Origin: Clostridiales bacterium
GTDB taxonomy: Bacteria; Bacillota; Clostridia; Oscillospirales; Oscillospiraceae
Length of the DNA: 35,038 bases
Direction of reading: 5' to 3'
Assembly: GCA_012521555.1 (NCBI GenBank)
Contig: JAAYMC010000067.1
Coordinates: 1 to 35,038 of the forward strand
Shown here: positions 9,601 through 18,740 of the stretch, piece after piece
Numbering within the stretch: position 1 is the first letter of the stretch
Layout of the letters: each line of letters starts with the position of its first letter
Notes under the pieces: generated by a model
The model's database searches: none
What the model saw: only the letters and a program-made list of their open reading frames with translations
Told to the model about the DNA's origin: nothing
Translations under genes and position numbers: made by a program

Positions 9601-12600
9601 CCTCGCCGAACGCGCCAACGCTCTGCTGAAGGCCATGTCCTTTGAGCCGCTGTACGATAAAAAGCGCCGGCTCTTCTATATCGGCATCGACGCGGACAAA
9701 AACGCGCCCACGCAGGGGTGGTACGACCTGCTCGCCTCCGAAGCGCGTCAGACGAGCTACATCGCCGTCGCCCGCGGCGAGGTGCCGAAAAAGCACTGGC
9801 GCAGCCTCGGCCGCGCCCTCGTGGAAAAGGACGGGTACCGCGGCATGGCGTCCTGGACGGGCACGATGTTCGAGTACCTGATGCCCGAAATCCTCCTCCC
9901 CTGCTACCCTAACTCGCTCATCTACGAGAGCCTGAAATTCTGCCTGTATATCCAGAAGAAGCAGGCGAAAAGCAAGCCGTGGGGCATGTCGGAAAGCGCC
10001 TTTTACGCCTACGACCACACCTTGAGCTACCGCTACAAGGCCCACGGCGCCGCCACGCTCGCCCTCAAGCGCGGCATGGAACGGGACACCGTCGTCTCGC
10101 CGTATTCGACGTTCCTCGCGCTCCCGATAGAGCCGCGCGCGGCCGTCAGGAACCTAAAATACCTGCAAAAGCTCGGCGCGGAAGGGCGGTACGGCTTCTA
10201 CGAGGCCCTTGACTTCACGCCCGAACGGCTGCCCGAGGACAAGCCGTACGAAATCGTCAGGACGTATATGGCCCACCACCTCGGCATGAGCCTGCTGTCC
10301 ATCGCAAACGCCCTCAAGGGCGGCGTCATACAAAAGCGGTTCATGCGCGACAAGCTCATGGCGGCGTTTGCAGAGCTCCTGCAGGAAAAGCTCCCCGTCG
10401 GCGGCGTCGTGCTCAGGCCCTCCCCCCGCGACGTGCCGGAAAAGCCCCTGCGCGCCTCGGCGGACAGGTGGCGGTATGCCTCCAGCACGCCCGACTACAG
10501 CCACCCCGCCTTCACGCTCCTCGGAAACGGGGCGTACCATGTCGCAATTTCCGAGACGGGGCTGAATCGCTCCGTCTGGAACGGGCTTGAAATCATGCAG
10601 TGCGGCACGGAGCCTTTCTCCATGCAGGCGGGCTTGACGTTCTACCTGCGCGTGGGCGAAGACATCATCCCGCTGCAGTGCGCGCCCGTTTTCAGCGAGA
10701 CGGTGCACTATTCGGCGGAGCTGTCCGGCTCCTGCTGCCGCCTCATGGCGCAAAGCGGGCCGATTTCATCGGTTGTGACGGCGACGGTGCCGAAGGACGA
10801 GACGGGCGAGTTGCGGACGGTGGAGATCACCTCGCGCGTAAGCTGCGAGGCCGAGCTTGTCTGCTACGGCGAGCCGGTGCTCGCGCGGGGGGACGATTTT
10901 GCCTCCCACCCGGCCTTTTCCAAGCTCTCGCTGCAAAGCGCCGTGGTGGATGGCGCCGTCGTCTTCCGCCGCCGCCCCCGCGCGCGCGGGCAGGGCTACG
11001 CGCTGGCAGCGGCCGTGTCGTGCCCGTATACGTTTGACACGTCGCGCGAAAAGGCGCTCGGGCGCGGAGGATTTCACGCGCTCCCGTCGGCGCTGTCCCG
11101 CCCCGCGGGCGGGAGCGCGGGGTCCGTGCTTGACCCGTGCCTGCTCCTGCGCGTGCCGCTGCGCCTTGAGGCGGGGAAAACGGAGCGCGTGCGCTTTGCC
11201 TTGACCGTGTCGCAGGAGCCCGACGCCGCCGCCTGGTCGGCCCTGCGCCTTGTCGGCGAGCCGGAGCGCGCGCCGGCTTCGCACCTTGACGTCATCGCCG
11301 AGGAGCTCAGCTTAAGTCACGAGGACATCGCCCGCGCGATGGCGCTTGTGCCGTACCTGCTGCTCCAGCCGCTGGCACGCGAGATTCCGCAGGAGTGCAT
11401 GGACGCGCTCGCCCTCGGGCAAAGCGGCCTGTGGGTGTTCGGCGTGTCGGGAGATTTGCCGATTGTCGCCTGCGTTGTGGAGGACGAGGAGGCGCTGAAC
11501 GAGGCGGCTTCGATGCTTGCCATGCACCGCCTGCTTCGTGAAAACGGCGTTGCGTTCGACCTCGTCTTTGTCCTAAAGGACGGCGGCGAATACCGCAGCA
11601 CGCTGCGGGAAGGCATCGTCTCCCGCCTGCGCCGGCAGGAGTACGAGTATATCCTCGGCGCGCGCGGCGGTGTGCACACCGTCGACGCGGCGGCGGACAA
11701 CGTGCGGCTGCTGCTGGCTGCGGCGGTGAAGGTCATCCGCACGCGAAGCGACTTTGCCCGCGAGGGCGCCGTCACGGTCCGCCCCGCCCTCGGCGAGCGC
11801 TTTTTCCCGCCCGTACAGCGCCGAGAGCTTGAGTACGGGTACGACGAGGAAAACAGCTTCGTCTTTACGGTAAGCGGTAAGCTGCCGCCCAACGCGTGGA
11901 GCCACGTGCTGGCAAACGAGCGCTTCGGATTTGTGGCGACGGACGCGGGGACGGGCCATTTATGGCACATAAACGCCCGCGAAAACAAAATCAACCAGTG
12001 GCGCAACGACTCGCTTCTCACGCTTGGGACGGAGACGCTCTCGGCATTTATAAGCGGCCGGCCTGTCTCCCTGTTTGCCGCGGAGGACGGCTTTACCTGC
12101 CGCGTCACGTACGGGTTCGGCTGGGCCGAGTGGCGCAAGACCATCGGAGACGTGCAGTTTACGACGACGGCCTTCGTCCCGCCGGACCGCGCCGCCCGCG
12201 TTCTGATGATTGAAGCGTCCGAAGGGAGCCTTGCCGATATCGAATACTACACGGACCTCGTCCTCGCCCCCGACGCGCGCGACGCCGTTTACACCGAGAC
12301 GCGGGAGGAGGGCGGCGTCATCTCGGCGCAAAACCGCTACAACCGCGCCTTTGACGGTTCGGTCTTCCGCCTGACTGCCTCGCAGCCGTACGACGAGTTT
12401 ACCTGCTCGCAGCTCAGCTACAAGACGGGGCGGCTCGACGGCAGGACGGGCGCGGGCTTTCTCCCCTGCGCCGCCGCCCGGTGGCGCGGCGTGCAGACGC
12501 TTGTCATCGTGACGGGGTGCGAAGACGCGGATGTTCTGCGCGCGCTCGCGCAGCCGGCAAGCGCCGCTTCGGCGCTAGAGGACACGAAGCGTTACTGGAA

Positions 12601-14077
12601 GGACCTAACGGGAAAGCTGACCGTCTCGACGCAATACGAGGAACTTGACCGCTATATCAACGGCTGGGCCGTTTACCAGGCTCTCGCCTGCCGCATCTTC
12701 GGGCGCACGTCCCTCTACCAGAGCGGCGGTGCGTACGGATTCCGCGACCAGCTGCAGGATATCTGCGCCGTCCTCGACGAGGCGCCGGACGTCGCCCGCG
12801 CGCACATTCTCCGCGCCGCGGCGCACCAGTTCGAGGAGGGCGACGTCCAGCACTGGTGGCACCCCGCCATCTCCGGCGGGCCTGACAAAGGCGTGCGCAC
12901 CCGCTGCAGCGACGACCTGCTGTGGCTGCCCTTCGCCCTGTGCCAGTACGTCGAAAAGACGGGCGACCGCTCGATTCTGGACGAGACGGTGCCGTACCTC
13001 ACCTCTCCCGTCCTCGGCGAGGGCGAGCACGAGCGGTACGAACAGCCGCAAATCAGCGAAAAGAGCGCGAGCGTCCTGCAGCACGCCGTCGACGCGGCGC
13101 TGCTCGTCATCCGGCGCGGGACGGGGCGCAACGGGCTCCTGCTCATCGGCACCGGCGACTGGAACGACGGGCTCAACCTCGTCGGCGCGCGGGGCGACGG
13201 CGAGAGCGTGTGGCTGACGTGGTTTGCCGTCATCGTCTTTCGCCGCCTTGCCGCCCTCTGCCAGGAGCGCGGGATGCCGGGCGTGGCGGCGACGCTCCTT
13301 GAAAAAGCGGAGGAGTATTTTACCGCCGCGGAAAACGCGTGGGACGGCGCGTGGTACAAGCGCGGCTACTACGACAACGGCGCGCCCCTCGGCTCGTGCA
13401 CGAGCGACGAGTGCCAGATTGACTCCATCGCGCAGAGCTTCGCCGTCTTCGCCGGGGCGGACAGGGAAAAGGCGCGCACGGCGCTGATAAGCTCGGTGAA
13501 GCGGCTTTATGACCCATCCAGCCGCGTCGTGCGGCTTTTCGACCCGCCGTTTTCGCACGGCGGCAGCGTGCCGGGGTATATTAAAGGGTACAGCCCGGGG
13601 TTTCGGGAAAACGGCGGGCAGTACACCCACGGGGCAATCTGGCTGGCGATGGCGCTGCTTCGCGCCGGCATGAAGCGCGAGGGATTTGAGATTACGCGCG
13701 CGCTGTCGCCCCTCGGACGGCTGCTTGAGGTCTACCGCACGGAGCCGTACGTCATCGCCGCCGACGTCTACTGGGCGCAGGGGCACGTCGGGCGCGGCGG
13801 CTGGACGTGGTACACGGGCGCGGCGGGCTGGTACAAACGCCTTGTGGTGGAAGAGCTGCTGGGCCTTGCCGTCATAAACGGGGCGCTGCACATAAGGCCC
13901 AGCCTGCCGCCCGGCTTTGGCGGATATACCGCACGCTGGCGACACGGCGGCAAAACGTACGACATCACCGTGCGGGACAACGGGACGGTCGAGGTCACCT
14001 GCGGCGGGGCGCCCGCCGATGACGGCAGCGTCGTCGTCTACAAGGCAAGTCCCGTGAAGGCTTTAGGCGAAAATTAA
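6638..14077 (+). CDS. Cyclic beta-1,2-glucan synthase-like giant protein (GT84-type glycosyltransferase plus GH94-type phosphorylase domain)
   Basis: 2479 aa; glycosyltransferase motifs YLITLDGDTRL and RMHRWTRGDWQ; several hydrophobic TM segments; glucoamylase-like central region (TGTMFEYLMPEILLPCYPNSLIYES); C-terminal GH94 signature LLIGTGDWNDGLNLVG; RBS gggagg at 6622. Confidence 0.92.
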   Translation: MSTKHRRDARPEETHQNSVETARKGGLVSTFHTAQKALRHLAEIKDVVRDGTRYAAEHVSIPQALEWLLDNWYIAEREGKGAADDIRRLGRLPRCGDGKTLFVLYAAHEYLDRQNDAVDADSLEAFLDDFQTETILSEAELAAMIPAVRLALIERLAEEAAGLLRALGGGVAQSLTELAGTFSRIFTSLRFLSGFDSSDLLERVGRVEHLMRQDPAGVYPEMDEATRHDYRRTLARLAEKHGMSEHEAAEKILALARESGEHIGNYLYVKPLGKEIKTPRGGLYIASIVLTSLALSILAALLLRHPVYLVALFFPLSSLVKSAADYVVLKFCPIRRVPRLALEGGVPEEGRALCVISLLLTSEDEAKRAAALLEEYALANRDAGKNVSYGLLVDLPDSLEAETDADRARLAHAAREIAELNARHGGGFFLFYRAKTYSRSSRCYTPWERKRGAILEMCRHLRGKSSRIVCLTGDVKALHGTRYLITLDGDTRLCAGTARELIGAAMHPLCRAAVDEKRRVVVSGCGIIQPRVTVDLTASNQTAFTRVFAGLGGIDPYGATVGDVYQNLAGAGSFTGKGLIDVDAYLECLDGRFPQELVLSHDLLEGAYLRCAFAGDIEVTDGFPAKVTSYFDRMHRWTRGDWQSAPWLFPVVKDESGRLVPNPLSALDKWKIFDNLRRSLVPVATFILLVAAIITGARAPVWAAVAAFGAQIARLAVLSASSLLRGRRARARYHSTVVSGVRAALAQSALQFLFLPYEAWICLSAALTALWRMLISRRNLLKWVTAADAERRAQGGAADAFVKMSPALIPCAMAAALSPHIAGTILALVWFISPFVAARISRKPRPGTEALRAEDRRFLLRCAGDIWRFFETFLTTADHFLPPDNYQEQPAVGIAHRTSPTNIGLALLSCLAAADLGLCRKEKALSLIAQTLTTVERLPKWNGHLYNWYDTLTLTVLPPAYVSSVDSGNFAGCLIALREGLLEYGAADLAERANALLKAMSFEPLYDKKRRLFYIGIDADKNAPTQGWYDLLASEARQTSYIAVARGEVPKKHWRSLGRALVEKDGYRGMASWTGTMFEYLMPEILLPCYPNSLIYESLKFCLYIQKKQAKSKPWGMSESAFYAYDHTLSYRYKAHGAATLALKRGMERDTVVSPYSTFLALPIEPRAAVRNLKYLQKLGAEGRYGFYEALDFTPERLPEDKPYEIVRTYMAHHLGMSLLSIANALKGGVIQKRFMRDKLMAAFAELLQEKLPVGGVVLRPSPRDVPEKPLRASADRWRYASSTPDYSHPAFTLLGNGAYHVAISETGLNRSVWNGLEIMQCGTEPFSMQAGLTFYLRVGEDIIPLQCAPVFSETVHYSAELSGSCCRLMAQSGPISSVVTATVPKDETGELRTVEITSRVSCEAELVCYGEPVLARGDDFASHPAFSKLSLQSAVVDGAVVFRRRPRARGQGYALAAAVSCPYTFDTSREKALGRGGFHALPSALSRPAGGSAGSVLDPCLLLRVPLRLEAGKTERVRFALTVSQEPDAAAWSALRLVGEPERAPASHLDVIAEELSLSHEDIARAMALVPYLLLQPLAREIPQECMDALALGQSGLWVFGVSGDLPIVACVVEDEEALNEAASMLAMHRLLRENGVAFDLVFVLKDGGEYRSTLREGIVSRLRRQEYEYILGARGGVHTVDAAADNVRLLLAAAVKVIRTRSDFAREGAVTVRPALGERFFPPVQRRELEYGYDEENSFVFTVSGKLPPNAWSHVLANERFGFVATDAGTGHLWHINARENKINQWRNDSLLTLGTETLSAFISGRPVSLFAAEDGFTCRVTYGFGWAEWRKTIGDVQFTTTAFVPPDRAARVLMIEASEGSLADIEYYTDLVLAPDARDAVYTETREEGGVISAQNRYNRAFDGSVFRLTASQPYDEFTCSQLSYKTGRLDGRTGAGFLPCAAARWRGVQTLVIVTGCEDADVLRALAQPASAASALEDTKRYWKDLTGKLTVSTQYEELDRYINGWAVYQALACRIFGRTSLYQSGGAYGFRDQLQDICAVLDEAPDVARAHILRAAAHQFEEGDVQHWWHPAISGGPDKGVRTRCSDDLLWLPFALCQYVEKTGDRSILDETVPYLTSPVLGEGEHERYEQPQISEKSASVLQHAVDAALLVIRRGTGRNGLLLIGTGDWNDGLNLVGARGDGESVWLTWFAVIVFRRLAALCQERGMPGVAATLLEKAEEYFTAAENAWDGAWYKRGYYDNGAPLGSCTSDECQIDSIAQSFAVFAGADREKARTALISSVKRLYDPSSRVVRLFDPPFSHGGSVPGYIKGYSPGFRENGGQYTHGAIWLAMALLRAGMKREGFEITRALSPLGRLLEVYRTEPYVIAADVYWAQGHVGRGGWTWYTGAAGWYKRLVVEELLGLAVINGALHIRPSLPPGFGGYTARWRHGGKTYDITVRDNGTVEVTCGGAPADDGSVVVYKASPVKALGEN

Positions 14078-14180
14078 TACAAATTTCATTTCCAAATATT
14101 GCTCCGGATGGTATAATGGCTTCAATACAAAAGCGCCCGCGCGGAAAAAGCGCGGGGAGAAAAGCAAGGAGTGAACGAAT

Positions 14181-15482
14181 GTGCAGCTTGTCGTGCGAAA
14201 GGAGTTTATGCCGTCGACGACGCTCACGTACGTGCATACGGATAAGTTTAAGACGTGCTGCCTGTCGGTGAGCCTCATCGCGCCGCTGTCGGCCGAGACG
14301 GCGTCGCTTAACGCGCTTTTGCCGCGTGTGCTCATGCGCGGCTCCGCGACGTACCCCGACATGGCGAGCATCAACGCGCACCTCGACATGCTCTACGGCG
14401 CGCGCGTCGTCCCCATGGTGCGGAAAAAGGGCGAGTGCCACTGCATCGGCTTTCTCGCCGACTTTATCGACGACGACTTCGTGCCGAAGGGCGAGAAGGT
14501 CCTCGAGAAGGTCTGCGACCTCGTCGGGGAGCTGCTCCTGTCCCCCCGGACGCACGGGGGGCTGCTTACGGGCGAGTACGTCGAGAGCGAGAAGAAAAAC
14601 CTCGCCGATGAAATCCGCGCCGCCATCAACGATAAGCGCACCTACGCCGTCGAGCGGCTGTTTGAGCTCATGTGCCCGGACGAGGCGTTCGGCGTGAGCC
14701 GCCTCGGCGACCTTACGCGCGTGGAGGCGATTACGGCCTCTTCCCTCACGCGCCACTACAAGAAGCTGCTCCCGCAGGCGCGGGTGGAAATCTTCTACTG
14801 CGGCTCGCACCCAATCGAGCGCGTGGAAGGGGCGCTTCACCGGGCCTTCGCCGCCATGCCGCGCGCGGCCAAGGCGGTGCCCGCCGCCACCGATGTGCGC
14901 ATAAGTCCCGTCAAGGACACGCCGCGCGTGTTTACGGATAAAATGGAGGTCACGCAGGGCAAGCTCTCCCTCGGCTTTCGGCTCGGGGAAATCATGCTCG
15001 CGCCGAACTACCCCGCCCTCATGGTGTTCAACGCCGTCTACGGCGGCGCCGTGACGAGCAAGCTCTTTGAAAACGTGCGCGAGAAGCTCTCGCTGTGCTA
15101 TTACGCCAGCTCCCGCATCGAAAAGCACAAGGGCGTCATGGCCGTCACCTCCGGCGTGGAGTTTTCCAAGTTTGAGGAAGCCAAAAGCGAAATCCTGCAC
15201 CAGCTTGACCTGATGAAGCAGGGCGAGATCAGCGATTTTGAGCTCGTGGCCGCGCGCCGCGCCGTGATTACGTCCATCAAGGCCACGCTCGACTCCCCCA
15301 TCGGGCTGGAGGACCTGTGCTTCGACTACCGCCTCGCGGAGATTTCCATCACGCCGGACGAAATGGCGGCGCTGTGCGATTCCGTGACGCGGGAGGAGCT
15401 GGTGCGCATCGCCAACTCCACGCGGCTTGACGCCGTTTACTATCTCACCGGCAAGGAGGCGGAAGAGCGCGATGAAAATTAA
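14181..15482 (+). CDS. yfmF: M16-family peptidase-like protein, YfmF-type (EF-P modification-associated family); GTG start
   Basis: 433 aa; LPRVLMRGSATYPDMASINAHLDMLYGARV lacks an HxxEH motif; directly upstream of an M16 protein that has it; RBS aaggag upstream of GTG. Confidence 0.85.
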   Translation: MQLVVRKEFMPSTTLTYVHTDKFKTCCLSVSLIAPLSAETASLNALLPRVLMRGSATYPDMASINAHLDMLYGARVVPMVRKKGECHCIGFLADFIDDDFVPKGEKVLEKVCDLVGELLLSPRTHGGLLTGEYVESEKKNLADEIRAAINDKRTYAVERLFELMCPDEAFGVSRLGDLTRVEAITASSLTRHYKKLLPQARVEIFYCGSHPIERVEGALHRAFAAMPRAAKAVPAATDVRISPVKDTPRVFTDKMEVTQGKLSLGFRLGEIMLAPNYPALMVFNAVYGGAVTSKLFENVREKLSLCYYASSRIEKHKGVMAVTSGVEFSKFEEAKSEILHQLDLMKQGEISDFELVAARRAVITSIKATLDSPIGLEDLCFDYRLAEISITPDEMAALCDSVTREELVRIANSTRLDAVYYLTGKEAEERDEN

Positions 15483-16752
15483 AGGGTACGAAAAAATCGG
15501 CGAGCAGCTTTACTCCGAAAAACTTGAAAACGGGCTCACAGTCTACGTCATGCCGAAAAAGGGCTTTAACAAGAGCTACGCCTTCTTCGCCACCGACTAC
15601 GGCGGAGCCGACCGGCGCTTTTTCCTGTCCGGCAAATGGCTTGACACGCCCGCGGGCGTGGCTCACTTCCTCGAGCACAAGATGTTCGACACGCCGGACG
15701 GCAACGCGCTCACGCGCCTGTCCGCCAACGGCGCCTCCCCCAACGCCTACACCTCCACGGACATCACCGCCTACCACTTCGAGAGCATCGAGAAATTCGA
15801 GGAAAACCTTGAAATCCTGCTCGATTTCGTCTCCGTCCCGTACTTTACGGAGGAGAGCGTCCGGAAGGAGCAGGGCATCATCGGCCAGGAAATCCGCATG
15901 ACGGAGGACGACCCGAACTTTGTCGTCTACTACGGCCTCATGAAGGCGCTGTTTGCGCACCATCCCCTGCGCGACTCCGTCGCGGGGACGATTGAGAGCA
16001 TCGCGGAAATTACGGCCGAAACGCTTTACAACTGCCACAAGGTGTTCTACAACCCCTCCAACATGGTGCTGTGCGTGGCGGGCGACGTCGACCCGGAGAA
16101 AATCGTCGAGGTGGCGCGCCGCGTGCTCCCGAAGGAGCCGGGCGAAATCCCGCTGCGCGACTATGGCCCGGAAGAGTCTCTCCTGCCCGTTACGGCGTAT
16201 TCGGAGCGGAAGATGGAAGTCGGCCTGCCGCTCTTCCTCGGCGGGTGCAAAATCGCGGCCGTAAAGGGCGGCGAGGAATACCTCAGGCAGGAGCTGCTGG
16301 CGGACATGGCGATTCAAATCCTCATGGGCCGCTCTTCCCCGCTGTACGTCCGCCTGTACGCGGAGGGCCTCATCAACAACAACTTCGAGGCCGCATACGA
16401 AGCCGCCGCCGGCGCCGCGTTCCTGCTCTTCGGCGGCGAAAGCAAGGACCCGAAAAAGGTGCACGACGCCGTGCTGGACGAAATCGACGCGGCCGCAAAG
16501 TCGGGCGTGGACAGGACGCTCTTTGAGACGACGAAAAAGACCCTCTACGGCCAGCTTATCCGCTCGCTCAACTCGTTTTCCAGCCTGTGCCACGGCCGCG
16601 CCACGGCGCACTTCCGCGGGTTTGACTCCCTGCGCGCGCCGGAAATCCTCATGGACTTTACGGCGGAGGACGTCGACGCCTTCATCCGGGAGCACCTGAA
16701 ACGGGAGCGCTTCGCGCTGTCGACCGTCTTCCCTGTCTCCGGAAGCAAATAG
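15472..16752 (+). CDS. yfmH: M16-family zinc peptidase, YfmH-type; start corrected from 15427 to ATG 15472
   Basis: MKIKGYEKIGEQLYSEKLENGLTVYVMPKKG...GVAHFLEHKMFDTPDG (HFLEH zinc motif); overlaps yfmF by 11 bp. Confidence 0.9.
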   Translation: MKIKGYEKIGEQLYSEKLENGLTVYVMPKKGFNKSYAFFATDYGGADRRFFLSGKWLDTPAGVAHFLEHKMFDTPDGNALTRLSANGASPNAYTSTDITAYHFESIEKFEENLEILLDFVSVPYFTEESVRKEQGIIGQEIRMTEDDPNFVVYYGLMKALFAHHPLRDSVAGTIESIAEITAETLYNCHKVFYNPSNMVLCVAGDVDPEKIVEVARRVLPKEPGEIPLRDYGPEESLLPVTAYSERKMEVGLPLFLGGCKIAAVKGGEEYLRQELLADMAIQILMGRSSPLYVRLYAEGLINNNFEAAYEAAAGAAFLLFGGESKDPKKVHDAVLDEIDAAAKSGVDRTLFETTKKTLYGQLIRSLNSFSSLCHGRATAHFRGFDSLRAPEILMDFTAEDVDAFIREHLKRERFALSTVFPVSGSK

Positions 16753-16782
16753 GCGTCCGGAATCGACGAAAGGAGATACGCC

Positions 16783-17883
16783 ATGGGGGTTAAAATCACC
16801 TTCCCGCTGCTTGGAGACGGTTTCGTGCTCGACCCGCCCACATACTTTACCGTCTTCGGCCGCGCCATCTACTGGTACGCCGTCATCGTGACGCTCGGGT
16901 TCGTGCTCGCCGCGCTGTATGTGTATTACCGCCGCGCCGATTTCTCTCTCACGCAGGACAACGTCCTCGACCTGTTCATCGTCATTCTCCCCTCCGCCTT
17001 AATCGGCGCACGGCTGTACTACGTCCTGTTCAATCCCGACGAGTTTTTCGGGCCGGGGAAATGGCTGAACATCTTCCGCGTCCGCGAAGGGGGCCTTGCC
17101 GTCTACGGCGGCATCATCCTCTCCGCCATCACCGTTTTCATCTACACGCGGAAAAAGAAGCTGCGCATCGGCCGCGTTCTGGACGTGTGCGCCCTTGGCG
17201 TTCTCATCGGGCAGTGCATCGGCCGGTGGGGCAACTTCATCAACCGCGAGGCGTACGGCTATGAGACAACCGTCCCGTGGCGGATGGGCCTGACGTACGG
17301 CAGCACGACGATTTACGTCCACCCGACGTTTCTCTACGAGTCGCTCTGGAACGCCGCCGGTTTTGTCTTCCTGCACTTTTTCTCGAAAAAACACAGAAAA
17401 TATAACGGGCAGATTGCCCTCATGTACATCGCGTGGTACGGGCTCGGGCGCTTTTTCATCGAAGGGCTCCGAACTGACAGCCTCTATATCACCGGCACGA
17501 ACATCCGCGTGTCGCAGCTTTTGGCGATTGTCTCGTTCCTCGGGGCCGCCGCCGCCCTTGTGCGAAACCACATCGTGAGAAAGAGATCCCCCGTCGCCGA
17601 AGGCGCGCCGGACGCGGGCGGCGCGGAGTCTGACGACGGCGTTTTGGACACGGAGCAGAGTCAGGACACAACTCAGGACGCGCCGGCATATCAGGATACG
17701 GAAGAACATCAGGATACAGATTCATATCCGGGTTCAAAGCAGGATACAAAAGACAATCGCGGTACGGATGAAAGCGCCGCGGAGACGCGCGGCGAGCCCG
17801 ATGATCAAACAGAAGAGAGCCATCGCGAAGAGATCGCGCAAAACAGCGTTTCACAGGAGCCGGAAGGCCGCCAACATCAATAA
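16783..17883 (+). CDS. lgt: Prolipoprotein diacylglyceryl transferase with an acidic, QDT-rich C-terminal extension
   Basis: YGGIILSAITVFIYTRKKKL, GRWGNFINREAYG, HPTFLYESLWN, GLGRFFIEGLRTDSLY motifs; about 95-aa tail with repeated QDT. Confidence 0.95.
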   Translation: MGVKITFPLLGDGFVLDPPTYFTVFGRAIYWYAVIVTLGFVLAALYVYYRRADFSLTQDNVLDLFIVILPSALIGARLYYVLFNPDEFFGPGKWLNIFRVREGGLAVYGGIILSAITVFIYTRKKKLRIGRVLDVCALGVLIGQCIGRWGNFINREAYGYETTVPWRMGLTYGSTTIYVHPTFLYESLWNAAGFVFLHFFSKKHRKYNGQIALMYIAWYGLGRFFIEGLRTDSLYITGTNIRVSQLLAIVSFLGAAAALVRNHIVRKRSPVAEGAPDAGGAESDDGVLDTEQSQDTTQDAPAYQDTEEHQDTDSYPGSKQDTKDNRGTDESAAETRGEPDDQTEESHREEIAQNSVSQEPEGRQHQ

Positions 17884-17897
17884 AGGAGGTATGAGGC

Positions 17898-18374
17898 GTG
17901 AATTTTGACGAGCTGATGCAATTTGTGAAAGACAGCGTCGAGATGATTGTGGACAAATCCGCCGAGCTCTACAAAGCCGCCGAAGAAAAAACGAAGAAAG
18001 TCGCGCGCACGACGAAACTGCAGACGGAAATCGCCGTTGAAAAGAGCACCCTTCGCCGCCTGTACCGGCAGATCGGCGAAAAATACTACAATCTCCACAG
18101 GGACGACCCCGAGGAAGCGCTCGCCACGCTCTGCAGCGACGTGACGGCGACCTTAAACCGCATCGCCGAAAAGCAGGAGGAGGTCGACCGCCTCAAGGAA
18201 GAGCTCTGCCCGGAGGACGACGAGGACGAGGACGACTACGATTTCGTCGTTGAAATCATCACCGAAGAACCCGACGAAAAGGAACCGGAGACGGACGAAG
18301 ACGCCGTCTTCGAGGAGTCGGCCGTCGACGAGGACGCGGAAGAGGAAGCGCAAGACGACGACGAGGACGAATAA
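17898..18374 (+). CDS. Small coiled-coil protein with highly acidic C-terminal tail; GTG start
   Basis: 158 aa after TAAAGGAGG; STLRRLYRQIGEKYYNLHRDDPEEAL; tail is almost entirely D/E. Confidence 0.75.
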   Translation: MNFDELMQFVKDSVEMIVDKSAELYKAAEEKTKKVARTTKLQTEIAVEKSTLRRLYRQIGEKYYNLHRDDPEEALATLCSDVTATLNRIAEKQEEVDRLKEELCPEDDEDEDDYDFVVEIITEEPDEKEPETDEDAVFEESAVDEDAEEEAQDDDEDE

Positions 18375-18378
18375 ACAA

Positions 18379-18405
18379 AAAACCCCGCTTCAGGGCGGGG
18401 TTTTT
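18379..18405 (+). terminator. Rho-independent terminator ending the yfmF-yfmH-lgt-orf run
   Basis: AACCCCGC-TTCAG-GGCGGGGTTTTT. Confidence 0.9.
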
Positions 18406-18628
18406 CGCTTCCAGATGTTTCCGCTCCGGGCGGATTCGTAGTTTGACGGGCGTCTGGGCATACTATCGCCGTGTTGGGACGATTTGTCTGACCACAACGG
18501 CGGGCGCGGCGCCGCACGGCTATTGGTTTTTTTGTGCGGCGCGCGGGCGCCTTCAGGGCGTTTTGGTACTTTTCAATCACCTTTTTGAACAATTAAATGA
18601 AAATTGTAAAATTAATCACAATGCAATA

Positions 18629-18657
18629 TTTACTAAACTGAAAGTAAATGTTAGAAT
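18629..18657 (+). promoter_or_regulatory. Candidate sigma-A promoter for the C1 operon
   Basis: TTTACT (18629-18634), 17-nt spacer, TAGAAT (18652-18657), in an AT-rich region upstream of metF; overlaps inverted repeat TTTACT-N8-AGTAAA. Confidence 0.45.
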
Positions 18658-18701
18658 TGTGACGGATTTGACCGGCAATTTCTGCACCTCTAAAAACGTA
18701 T

Positions 18702-18728
18702 CAATTAGGCCTGCGGGCCTTAAATTGA
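18702..18728. repeat. Imperfect inverted repeat just upstream of the metF RBS
   Basis: CAATTAGGCCTGCGGGCCTTAAATTG. Confidence 0.5.
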
Positions 18729-18740
18729 AAGGAGAAACAG

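Noticed and set aside
12605-13945. 446-aa minus-strand ORF
   Set aside because: Same high-GC antisense shadow of the GH94 domain coding sequence.
13995-15200. 401-aa minus-strand ORF over yfmF
   Set aside because: Shadow ORF; the plus strand encodes a clear M16-like protein with an RBS.
15445-16695. 416-aa minus-strand ORF over yfmH
   Set aside because: Shadow ORF of biased composition; plus strand carries the HFLEH peptidase.
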